Positions 43,738-51,160 of a stretch of DNA of 64,000 bases are shown here, in pieces. The stretch spans positions 1 through 64,000 of the forward strand of contig JAKPQA010000233.1 of NCBI GenBank assembly GCA_029547025.1, given 5' to 3'. The position numbers and the translations under genes were made by a program. The notes under the pieces are model-generated. The model ran no database searches. It was not told the origin of the DNA and saw only the letters and a list, made by a program, of their open reading frames with translations. Within the stretch, counting starts at the first letter, position 1. Every line of letters begins with the position of its first letter. The DNA comes from Armatimonadota bacterium (GTDB taxonomy: Bacteria > Armatimonadota > Zipacnadia > UBA1398 > JAKPQA01).

Positions 43738-45096
43738 TCAATGCTCTTCGTCTGTTCGCTCCCACTCCACCGCCCGGTCCGCCTCCTGTGCCACCAAGTC
43801 GAGCACGACCGGCCACCCCCAGGCGCCATCGACGCGATGCAGCCGTAGCAGGCGGGGCGCGTCGGAGACCGGCGCAGCGAGCACATCCACATCGCCCACC
43901 CGGACGCGAACTCGCTCCACTGGACAGTCGTCGCGGGCCGCGATGGGAAGCCAGTAGAGCACCTTGCGGGCTGGTGGAGTCTCGGTGAAGTCGTCGAAGA
44001 CGTACCACTTCAGACCCTCCCGGTCGAAGGTGACCGGCGGATAGGCACGCGTGCAGCCATCGTCGAGCTGTGCGTACAGGCTCTGCAGGGCCCGGTAGGC
44101 CGGCTTCGGGGAGTTGTCGGTGCGCACGATCCCGAAATGGTTCTCCAGGTGGCCCGCGGCAAATGGCGCGTCCACATGCCGCTCGCGCAGCATGAACCAC
44201 ACGCAGCAGTCGATACCGAGGGCGAAGTCCTGGATTTGCTGGCGGAGGGCGAACTTGGCCTGAGTCAGCTCGCTGATCGGCCCATTGGGCGTCGTGCTCC
44301 AGCCAACCTCGTGGACGGCCAGGGGCTTGTGCCGAGTCATCTCTCGGAGCGTGCCGATCTGCCCCTCGTAGGTCGCATAGCGCCCAGTCGGCCTGCCCTC
44401 GAAGGTTGAGGGCTTCTCGGGCGTGTTCTCGGGGCTATAGCCCTGCCGGTATGGGTGGAAGGAGAACCCGTCGATCTGTGTCAGCAGTCCGGCCTCGATG
44501 GCCAACCGCAGCCACGGCCACGGGCTCTCCTCCATGTGCTGGAGCATGGCCTCCTCGGGCCCCCAGAGCCAGGCGTCGGGCCGTACCTCCTTCAGAACGG
44601 CGCGGATCTGCCGCAATCCCTCAACGTACTGCTCGGGCCGGACCACCGGCCTACTATGGTCATTGTCGGCGCCGGGCGCGTTGGGCTCGTTGAGGTAGCA
44701 CCAGTGATGGATGCGGTCGCCGTAGTTGGTCAGTGCCACGCGCCACAGCTCGGGGTCGGGCGATGCGAGGATACAGCGGACGTCGATGCCCTCACGCGCG
44801 CAGCCGTCCAGCCAGGCATTCAGCCGCGGATCGTGGGCGTCGCTGAGTGAACCGTGGATGTTGTGCATCACGACATGCTTAACACCCAGTGCCGCCATGG
44901 CCTGGATGACGCCGGCGTCCTCGTCCGCGCCATGGACCTCGAACGACGTGAGGGTGGCGAACGGCGATGAGCTGACCTCAGAACTGCGGCGCGCGAAACG
45001 GATCTCCATGCCCGGTCGCGGATCGATCGCTGCAAAGTCGGCCTGCACTGCCAGGCCGCAGGGCCATAGAGCAGCGAGCAGAGCAACAGGGGCCAT
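43738..45096 (-). CDS. Secreted clan GH-A glycoside hydrolase (GH39-like)
   Basis: The 452-residue protein has an N-terminal hydrophobic signal (VALLAALWPCGLAVQA) and a TIM barrel (about 50-370) with YLNEPNAPG (Asn-Glu acid/base) and LAVHEVGWST (nucleophilic glutamate), the two-glutamate pattern of clan GH-A. Overall shape is nearest to GH39 or related endo-glycosidases, but the family is uncertain. A beta-sandwich tail (about 380-452) follows. AAGGTG precedes the ATG. It starts 19 bases after the left-handed beta-helix gene. Confidence 0.75.
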   Translation of the reverse strand: MAPVALLAALWPCGLAVQADFAAIDPRPGMEIRFARRSSEVSSSPFATLTSFEVHGADEDAGVIQAMAALGVKHVVMHNIHGSLSDAHDPRLNAWLDGCAREGIDVRCILASPDPELWRVALTNYGDRIHHWCYLNEPNAPGADNDHSRPVVRPEQYVEGLRQIRAVLKEVRPDAWLWGPEEAMLQHMEESPWPWLRLAIEAGLLTQIDGFSFHPYRQGYSPENTPEKPSTFEGRPTGRYATYEGQIGTLREMTRHKPLAVHEVGWSTTPNGPISELTQAKFALRQQIQDFALGIDCCVWFMLRERHVDAPFAAGHLENHFGIVRTDNSPKPAYRALQSLYAQLDDGCTRAYPPVTFDREGLKWYVFDDFTETPPARKVLYWLPIAARDDCPVERVRVRVGDVDVLAAPVSDAPRLLRLHRVDGAWGWPVVLDLVAQEADRAVEWERTDEEH

Positions 45097-45115
45097 GGCG
45101 TCACCTTCCGGCGAC

Positions 45116-45790
45116 TCAGCGCGGCTCGGATCCGCCTTTCACGATGCTCCCACGGACGTGGTGCCCCCGGACCGAGACGCACGAGTAGACCACACAGTCC
45201 ATCTCGAGTACCGTCCCGGGGTTCAGCACGACGTTGCAGCCGACCTTGCATCGGTTGCCCACGAGCGCTCCGAGCTTGCGGAGTCCGGTATCATATCGCT
45301 CGTCGCCGATGCGCACCACCACGTTCCCTGGGACCACACGCACATTGGCCAGTTTGGTCCCCGCTCCGAGGTTGCAGTGGGCACCCAGGACGCTGTCGCC
45401 GACGTAGGCGAAGTGGGGGGCCTTGGCGTCGGAAAGGAACACGGCATTCTTGACCTCGGTGTCATGCCCCACCAGGGCTCCTGGCTCAAGCAGGCAATGG
45501 CCCCGAATGTAGGCGCCGTGCCGGACCGAAGCACCCGAGCGGATGATGGTCGGCCCGCAGATATAGGCGCACGGGCCGACCGATGCGCCTCTCTCGATCA
45601 GACAGTCACCCTCGATGATGGCTGATGGGTGGACATCGCCCTGGACGTCGCGGCGGGCCGCCGCCGCAATCAGGTCCGGGGCCCGCGCAACGACATCCCA
45701 GGGCGCCTCGATCCCCTCGACGAGCTCGGGGAGGCTGAGCGCGTAGCCCTCCCAGAGGTGCTCGACAAGCTCCAGACCCGCGCTCGGCAT
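45116..45790 (-). CDS. Left-handed beta-helix acyltransferase-like protein (GlmU C-domain type)
   Basis: The 224-residue protein consists of hexapeptide repeats of a left-handed beta-helix (about 50-220), for example GDCLIERGASVGPCAYICGP and SVLGAHCNLGAGTKLANVRV. It resembles the C-terminal acetyltransferase half of GlmU and archaeal sugar-phosphate nucleotidyltransferase-linked helices; the nucleotidyltransferase half is absent. It lies three bases after glmM, the enzyme that makes glucosamine-1-phosphate, which is the acetyl acceptor of GlmU. It is thus a plausible GlcN-1-P acetyltransferase, with the uridylyltransferase elsewhere. Confidence 0.78.
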   Translation of the reverse strand: MPSAGLELVEHLWEGYALSLPELVEGIEAPWDVVARAPDLIAAAARRDVQGDVHPSAIIEGDCLIERGASVGPCAYICGPTIIRSGASVRHGAYIRGHCLLEPGALVGHDTEVKNAVFLSDAKAPHFAYVGDSVLGAHCNLGAGTKLANVRVVPGNVVVRIGDERYDTGLRKLGALVGNRCKVGCNVVLNPGTVLEMDCVVYSCVSVRGHHVRGSIVKGGSEPR

Positions 45791-45793
45791 GGC

Positions 45794-47173
45794 TCACTCT
45801 CTCGCCTTCTGGGCGGCCGAGATGGCGCCGGGGTGCTTGGCGAACAGGCCCAGCAGGTCCTCAACAACCCGGTCCGCGGTAGCGGGATCGGTGCACTCGC
45901 ACATGACGCGCAGTAGCGGCTCGGTGCCCGACTCGCGGACCACGATGCGCCCCGTCTCCCCCAACCGATCCTCCCAGTCGGCAATCGCGCGGACGATGGC
46001 GGGGGTCCGCCACTCGGTGCCAGTGTCAAACGGCACACTACGGAGCACCTGGGGCGTCTTCCGCATGGTGCCAGCGAGCCGCGAGAGCTTCGCACCTGTC
46101 TCGTGCATGACCCGAAGGATCTGCAGGGCCGAAAGCAGGCCATCACCCGTGCGGGCATAGTCGCTGAAGATGATATGACCACTGGGCTCTCCGCCGACCA
46201 AAGCACCCATCTCGATCATGCGCTCGTAGACGTACCGATCGCCGACCAGGGTGCGGACCAGCCCACATCCGATCTGCTTCAGGGCAATCTCGAGGCCGAG
46301 ATTGCTCATCACTGTACCCACAACCGTGGGATTCCGGAGGCGCCCCCGGGCGTGCTCGTGGCTTGCCCAGACCCACTTGATGTGGTCACCATCGAGCACC
46401 GTCCCGTGCTCGTCCACCAAGGCCACGCGGTCGGCGTCGCCGTCGACGCAGATGCCGATGTCGGCGGCGTTTGTCAGCACCGCGCCTCGGATCCCCTGGG
46501 GGTACGTGGCACCGCAGCGCGTGTTGATGTTGATTCCATTGGGCTCGTGATTGCAGTGGATCACCGACGCGCCCAGCTCGCGGATGAGCTGGGCACCATA
46601 GCCTGACGCCGCACCATTCGCCGAGTCGAAGACCACTTTGAGTCCCGCGAGGGACACCCCACTTACCGATGCCCGAAGGTGATCCAGATAGTGCGAGAGC
46701 GGATCACTCAGGTGGCCCACACACCCAACCTCGGTCGCGTCAACCCGGGGGGATCGGTCCGGCGAGTTCGCCAGCTCCTCGATCTCCAGCTCAGCAGCCG
46801 CCGCCAGCTTCTGGCCGTGGCAGTCGAAGAGCTTCACGCCATTGTGGTGAGCGGGGTTGTGCGACGCCGAGATCATGGCTCCCGCGCACACCTCGAGGTG
46901 ACCGGCCAGGTACGCCAGGGCCGGCGACGACAGCACGCCGGAATCCAGGACGTCGATGCCGGCAGAGCATACGCCGGCCTTGAATGCCGAGCAGAACATG
47001 GTCGAGGACAGTCTCGGGTCCCGGCCGATGACCAGCGGACGCCGGTCACCTTGCGCGGCCAAGTACCTCCCATAGGCATACCCCAAGCGAAGAACGTCCT
47101 CGGGAAGGAGTGTGTCGTTGGCTATCCCACGGACTCCGTCGGTGCCGAACCGAATCTGGTCCCGACTCCCCAC
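45794..47173 (-). CDS. glmM: Phosphoglucosamine mutase
   Basis: The 459-residue alpha-D-phosphohexomutase converts glucosamine-6-phosphate to glucosamine-1-phosphate for peptidoglycan precursors. Motifs in order: IRFGTDGVRG at the start, the phosphoserine loop MISASHNPAHHNGVK, the metal loop CVDGDADRVAL, the sugar-binding GGEPSGHII and the phosphate site RESGTEPLLRVM. GGEPS in place of GGEQS is slightly atypical; a phosphomannomutase role cannot be excluded. The GTG at 47173 after AGGGGG is chosen since GlmM normally starts just before FGTDG; an ATG at 47254 would add 27 residues. The acyltransferase gene is three bases downstream. Confidence 0.87.
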   Translation of the reverse strand: MGSRDQIRFGTDGVRGIANDTLLPEDVLRLGYAYGRYLAAQGDRRPLVIGRDPRLSSTMFCSAFKAGVCSAGIDVLDSGVLSSPALAYLAGHLEVCAGAMISASHNPAHHNGVKLFDCHGQKLAAAAELEIEELANSPDRSPRVDATEVGCVGHLSDPLSHYLDHLRASVSGVSLAGLKVVFDSANGAASGYGAQLIRELGASVIHCNHEPNGININTRCGATYPQGIRGAVLTNAADIGICVDGDADRVALVDEHGTVLDGDHIKWVWASHEHARGRLRNPTVVGTVMSNLGLEIALKQIGCGLVRTLVGDRYVYERMIEMGALVGGEPSGHIIFSDYARTGDGLLSALQILRVMHETGAKLSRLAGTMRKTPQVLRSVPFDTGTEWRTPAIVRAIADWEDRLGETGRIVVRESGTEPLLRVMCECTDPATADRVVEDLLGLFAKHPGAISAAQKARE

Positions 47174-47511
47174 AGCCACTGCCCCCTTCTCGCAACCAGG
47201 GACTGCTACGATCTGTTTACGAAGGGACGAACGCCCATACAGGAACTGTTCCACGGCCCGGCCGCAAATGGGTGCCGGCGCCTACAGATTCCCTGGATCC
47301 CTCGCCAGACCCTCGTGCGTGGACATCGTCACGCCAGTTTGGCGCCCTCCGCGCCCCCATTTCGGCTCACCCAACGCCGCTCTCGTAACCTCAGCGCCAA
47401 CGCCAGCGTACCGCATAGTGCTGAACCTGTCCATTTGGCGTGACACCCGGGGGCAGGGCGACACGCCCCGGGTGCGGAAGTGAGAACCATCCTGAACAGG
47501 GGGGCCCACAC
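47174..47511. other. Divergent intergenic region between glmM and the UroD-family gene
   Basis: This 338-base stretch must hold the promoters of glmM (left) and the UroD-family gene (right). No pair of elements close to consensus, no riboswitch fold and no small gene with a good ribosome-binding site was recognised. If glmM starts at 47254 the gap shrinks to 257 bases. Confidence 0.5.
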
Positions 47512-48579
47512 ATGGCCGAGTTCACGTCCCGCGAGCGCGTCCTGGCAGCCATCCGGCACAAGGAGGCCGACCGGGTCGCCATCCACGACAGCCCCTGGGG
47601 CACCACCGAGGCGCGATGGCATCGCGAAGGCATCCCCGAGGGCGTGACATCGGCCGACTACTTCGGATTCGAGTTCCGTGGCATGTGGGGCGACAATTCA
47701 CTCCAGCTACCGGGCCAGACCCTGGAGGAAACCGACGAGTACGTCATCCGCACCACGGGCGATGGCAACACGTGGAAGTCCTGGAAGGCCCACGAGTCGA
47801 CGCCGGAGCTGATTGATTTTAGCATTACAACGCGGGCCCTCTGGGAAGAGCACAAGCCGCGCATGGCATACAACGATGCCCGCGTCGACTGGGACGCCCT
47901 CCGCGCCACCTACGACGATGCGCAAGCCCGTGACCTCTTCTTCTACATCGGTTTCGGCCCGGGCTTCACCAAGATCTGCAACATGGTGGGGCCCGACAGG
48001 ACCCTCATGGCCATGGTCGAGGACCCCGACTGGGTGGCCGACATGTTCCTCACCGACGCACAGCTCTGTGTCGCCATCGCCGAGGAGATGATGGGCCGGG
48101 GCTTCGTCCCTGACGCCGGATGGATCTTCGATGACCTCGGCTACAAGCACCGCAGCTTCTTCTCCCCCGCCATGTACCGCGAGATGCTCCAGCCCGCCCA
48201 CAAGCTCATGGCCGACTGCTTCAAGAGCCGCGGTCTGCCCATGATCCTCCACACCTGCGGCTACACCATGGAGCTCATGCCTGCCCTGCTCGAGACCGGC
48301 TTCGATGTCATCCAGCCGCTCGAGGCCAAAGCGGGGAACGATCTCATACAGCTCAAGAAGGACTACGGCGAACGCGTGGCTTTCATGGGCAGCATCGACG
48401 TCCGCGCCATGGCCGACCCCGATCCCGCCGTCATCGAGCGAGAGATCGCGACCAAGATTCCGGTGGCGATGGAGGGTGGGGGCTACATCTATCACTCGGA
48501 CCACTCGGTGCCCGACAACGTGAGCCTCGATCAGTACCGGCGAGTCATGGAGCTTGTGGGGCACTACGGGAAGTACTGA
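47512..48579 (+). CDS. Uroporphyrinogen decarboxylase-family protein (second copy)
   Basis: The 355-residue protein has the UroD fold with the typical start TSRERVLAAIRHKEADRV and the zinc-type motif MILHTCGYT (His-x-Cys) of corrinoid methyltransferase relatives. It is a distant paralogue of the gene at 3616. A GGGGGG run precedes the ATG. In glycan-degrading uncultured bacteria such genes are often beside Gfo/Idh/MocA oxidoreductases, as here, where one lies convergent 168 bases away. The substrate is not predictable; O-demethylation of methoxylated sugars or aromatics is one idea. Confidence 0.85.
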   Translation: MAEFTSRERVLAAIRHKEADRVAIHDSPWGTTEARWHREGIPEGVTSADYFGFEFRGMWGDNSLQLPGQTLEETDEYVIRTTGDGNTWKSWKAHESTPELIDFSITTRALWEEHKPRMAYNDARVDWDALRATYDDAQARDLFFYIGFGPGFTKICNMVGPDRTLMAMVEDPDWVADMFLTDAQLCVAIAEEMMGRGFVPDAGWIFDDLGYKHRSFFSPAMYREMLQPAHKLMADCFKSRGLPMILHTCGYTMELMPALLETGFDVIQPLEAKAGNDLIQLKKDYGERVAFMGSIDVRAMADPDPAVIEREIATKIPVAMEGGGYIYHSDHSVPDNVSLDQYRRVMELVGHYGKY

Positions 48580-48747
48580 CCAAGCGTGGTCGCGAGAGTC
48601 CGTGGCTCTGGCCGCCGCGCCACGGGGTCCGGTCGTCTCCAGCCGGTGCCAGCCTGCGGACCGAACAATGCGGTCGCCACGCGCAGCCCGCCAGCGCCAA
48701 AGGATGTCCGAAGTGAGCTATGGCGTAGGCGTCCTCTCCCGAGCCTC

Positions 48748-49800
48748 CTACCCCGCCGAGAGCAACCGGGCGTGCTGCTCCGAGACCTCCAGGTCCTTCA
48801 CCGCGTCCCATGGCGAGCTGCGCGGGCGCTCGCCGGTAGCGACGCACCGCACGAAATGCCGCGCCTGCTCGAGGAAACACCAGTGCGACGGCACCACAGG
48901 CGATTCGACCACCTGCAGGTCCTTGCCGCGGAATATCGAGACCTCGCCGCCGCGCTGCCGAGCCATGGGGGCCGGTACGTCCACCTCGACCTTGCCCTCC
49001 TCGAAGACGACTCGGTAGTGCTCCTCCCACGCGTTCCTCAGCCCATAGCCTTGCATCTCGAGCACGATGGGCACACCGCTATCCGAGACGCCCGACAGCA
49101 TGGCATTGCTCGGGTCGACGTAGGTGACCTTGTAGTCCTCGCCGAGCAGGTAGCGGATCAGGTTCACCTGGTGGATGTAATAGTTCACGAAGGCGTTGTA
49201 GGTCTGCTGTGTGTCCGGATCGAGCCACTGGGGTAGCTCCTCGAGGGCCTGACCCTCATAGGGCGGTGGCGCGTCTCCCGCGCTGATGGGTGGCTCCATG
49301 TTGTAGATCCAATCACCCGGCGGCATCGAGGCGCGGAGGTAGCGGAGCTTGCCGAACTCGCCGGAGGCTTTCCACTCGCCGATCGTACGCACCGCCGTCT
49401 GCACCGCGGGGGTCGAGCGCTTCATGTAGCCCACGTAGTAGATGACGCCCTTGGCGTCGGCTAGCTCGGCCATGCGACGCGCCGTGTCGGTGCGCACGCA
49501 AATGGGCTTCTCAGTGAGCACATGCACGCCGGCCGAGAGCAGATCGGGCACGACCGCATGGTGCAGCCCGTAGTACATGATGGCCACCACGGCATCGAGC
49601 TTCTCGGTGGCGAGCATGACCCGGTGGTCCGGGTAGACGCGCGGAATCCGGTACTTGGCTGCCACCATCTCAGCCGTCTTCGTGCGACCTTCCGCCAGCG
49701 CCACGATCTCACACTCGGGGATGGTCACGAAGCTGTCCAGATGCGCCTTCTGCCCCATGTAGCCGCAGCCCACGAACCCGATGCGAACCTTGTCACTCAC
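48748..49800 (-). CDS. Gfo/Idh/MocA-family oxidoreductase
   Basis: The 350-residue protein has a Rossmann domain (IGFVGCGYMGQKAH, about residues 7-20), the EKPICV motif near residue 96 and the family C-terminal domain with NYYIHQVNLIRYLL carrying the likely catalytic histidine. It is an NAD(P)-dependent sugar or inositol oxidoreductase of unknown substrate. The GTG at 49800 is chosen because GAGGAGGG lies seven bases upstream; the longer frame to 49911 is poor. It is convergent with the UroD-family gene and divergent from the crotonase. Confidence 0.88.
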   Translation of the reverse strand: MSDKVRIGFVGCGYMGQKAHLDSFVTIPECEIVALAEGRTKTAEMVAAKYRIPRVYPDHRVMLATEKLDAVVAIMYYGLHHAVVPDLLSAGVHVLTEKPICVRTDTARRMAELADAKGVIYYVGYMKRSTPAVQTAVRTIGEWKASGEFGKLRYLRASMPPGDWIYNMEPPISAGDAPPPYEGQALEELPQWLDPDTQQTYNAFVNYYIHQVNLIRYLLGEDYKVTYVDPSNAMLSGVSDSGVPIVLEMQGYGLRNAWEEHYRVVFEEGKVEVDVPAPMARQRGGEVSIFRGKDLQVVESPVVPSHWCFLEQARHFVRCVATGERPRSSPWDAVKDLEVSEQHARLLSAG

Positions 49801-49958
49801 AGAGAACCCTCCTCGATAGGCCCGCCGCCCTCCGGCGCCCGGGCAGGCGGAACGCCGTGGGTTTCCCGCACAGGGGAACTTGCCCCTTCGCGGGCGCGAG
49901 AAGGCCGCCAAACCGTGGCAGGTTGGGCCCCGGCGCCGGCGAAGGCTACCGGTGTCAG

Positions 49959-49977
49959 CGACATGATTTGCATGTCG
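49959..49977. promoter_or_regulatory. Perfect 7-bp inverted repeat, candidate operator
   Basis: CGACATG-ATTTG-CATGTCG is a perfect dyad ending 23 bases before the crotonase start, within the gap to the divergent oxidoreductase. Its size fits a dimeric repressor site or a short leader hairpin. No cognate regulator is adjacent. Confidence 0.4.
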
Positions 49978-50000
49978 TCCACACTCTGGGAGGGATCGGC

Positions 50001-50771
50001 ATGGCAGGGATGACCTGCTTCGACGTCGACCATGAGTCGTTCTCCGGACAGCGTGACGGCGACGTGGTGATCCTCCACTTCAAGCACAACAGGATGTTCC
50101 TCACAACCGACCTGCGCCAGACAGGCGCCCTGAACGACTTCCTGCGCCGCGTGGCCCGCGATGCGACGATCAGATCGACGGCCGTTATCGGCCCGCCGGC
50201 CGGAGGCGGGCGCGAGGAGTACCTCCGGTTCTTCAACAGAGCGCTGCAGCCCAATGCACCCGAGTGGGTCACGCTCCGGCTCTACAATGCATTCGATAGC
50301 TTCATTCTGGGAGCCGTGAACTCCGAGAAGGCGGTCGTGGTCGGCGCGCGCGGTGAGCAACCGACCGACTACTTGGGCCTGATGCTCGCCTGTGATCGCC
50401 GGGTGTGCTCCGAAGACCTCTCGTTTGTCAATGCGCACCTCGAACTCGGCCTGGCGCCAGCCGCTGGCACCGCCTTCTTCGTCGCCCAGGCTCTTGGTAG
50501 GGATCGCGCCATGGAGCTCCTGCTCTCGACCGAGCCCCTGGTGGCCTCCCGGATGCTCGAACTGGGCCTCGTGGACGAGGTCGTACCGCCCGATGAGCTC
50601 GAGGCCGCCACCGTCGCGGCTGCTCACCGCTATGCCGCCGCGCCCGCCGGCTCCATCGCCGCCGTGAAGAGACTGCTCAGCTTCGTGGTGCGCGACCTGC
50701 CCTCGTACCTGAGCCAAGAGACGGCGGTGGCCGACCGGATCTCGTCCGACGCCCGGTCGCACTTCTCGTAG
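50001..50771 (+). CDS. Enoyl-CoA hydratase/isomerase (crotonase) family protein
   Basis: The 256-residue protein follows the crotonase fold: beta strands near GDVVILHFKHN, the oxyanion-hole helix region YLGLMLACDRRVCSED, and SFVNAHLELGLAPAAGTAFF. The usual GGGxEL glycines of the first oxyanion motif are replaced (GEQPTDYLGLML), so the catalysed reaction is uncertain. The C-terminal helices (about 205-250) are present. GGGAGGG lies six bases before the ATG. No acyl-CoA dehydrogenase or thiolase is nearby. A 389-base gap follows, holding a palindromic element. Confidence 0.75.
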   Translation: MAGMTCFDVDHESFSGQRDGDVVILHFKHNRMFLTTDLRQTGALNDFLRRVARDATIRSTAVIGPPAGGGREEYLRFFNRALQPNAPEWVTLRLYNAFDSFILGAVNSEKAVVVGARGEQPTDYLGLMLACDRRVCSEDLSFVNAHLELGLAPAAGTAFFVAQALGRDRAMELLLSTEPLVASRMLELGLVDEVVPPDELEAATVAAAHRYAAAPAGSIAAVKRLLSFVVRDLPSYLSQETAVADRISSDARSHFS

Positions 50772-50902
50772 TGCCCTACGCTACTGCGGTTGCAGAGACG
50801 CCCGCCCCGGCGGCGCCGTCTTCTTCGGTGACACCATCGACCGGGGGGAGTTGTGCCATGCGCGCCATCGTGCGGAGGCTTGCGCGGCCGCCCAACCCGA
50901 TG

Positions 50903-51127
50903 TTGCGGAGGGGCCGCACAGGGGTGCGCCCGCAGGGCGCGGGGCCCCTGACCGGCCCAGTCGACCGGAGGCCGACACAGCGGCCTTGGATGGGGCCTCG
51001 CCGCGCATCCAGGCCTCCAGAGCGGGCGCGTTGGGGGCCCACCACGCTGGGACCCGCGTGGTTCCCCCATGGCCCCCCTCCGCAACCAGGTCCAGGGGCG
51101 GCCAGGAGCCCTGATTAGGAGCCGATG
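50903..51127 (-). repeat. Palindromic dispersed element, degenerate copy C
   Basis: The reverse complement aligns with copies A and B through CCTGGTTGCGGAGGGG, GGGAACCACGCGGGTCCCAG, GGTGGGCCCCCAACGCGCC and GGGCCGGTCAGGGGCC. The centre differs and is longer. The outer left arm is recognisable but decayed (CATCGGCTCCTAATCAGGGC in reverse), and the outer right arm is missing. It lies between the convergent crotonase and the barrel-protein gene. The short frame across it beginning at 50858 is an accident of the repeat. Bases 50772-50902 hold nothing recognised. Confidence 0.8.
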
Positions 51128-51160
51128 TGGCGGAGCCCCTGGGGTCTCCGCCGCGCCCCG

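Noticed and set aside
50858-51118. Small rightward frame with a good GGGGGGAG ribosome-binding site
   Set aside because: Apart from its first codons it lies entirely within repeat copy C and has Arg/Pro/Gly-rich shadow composition.
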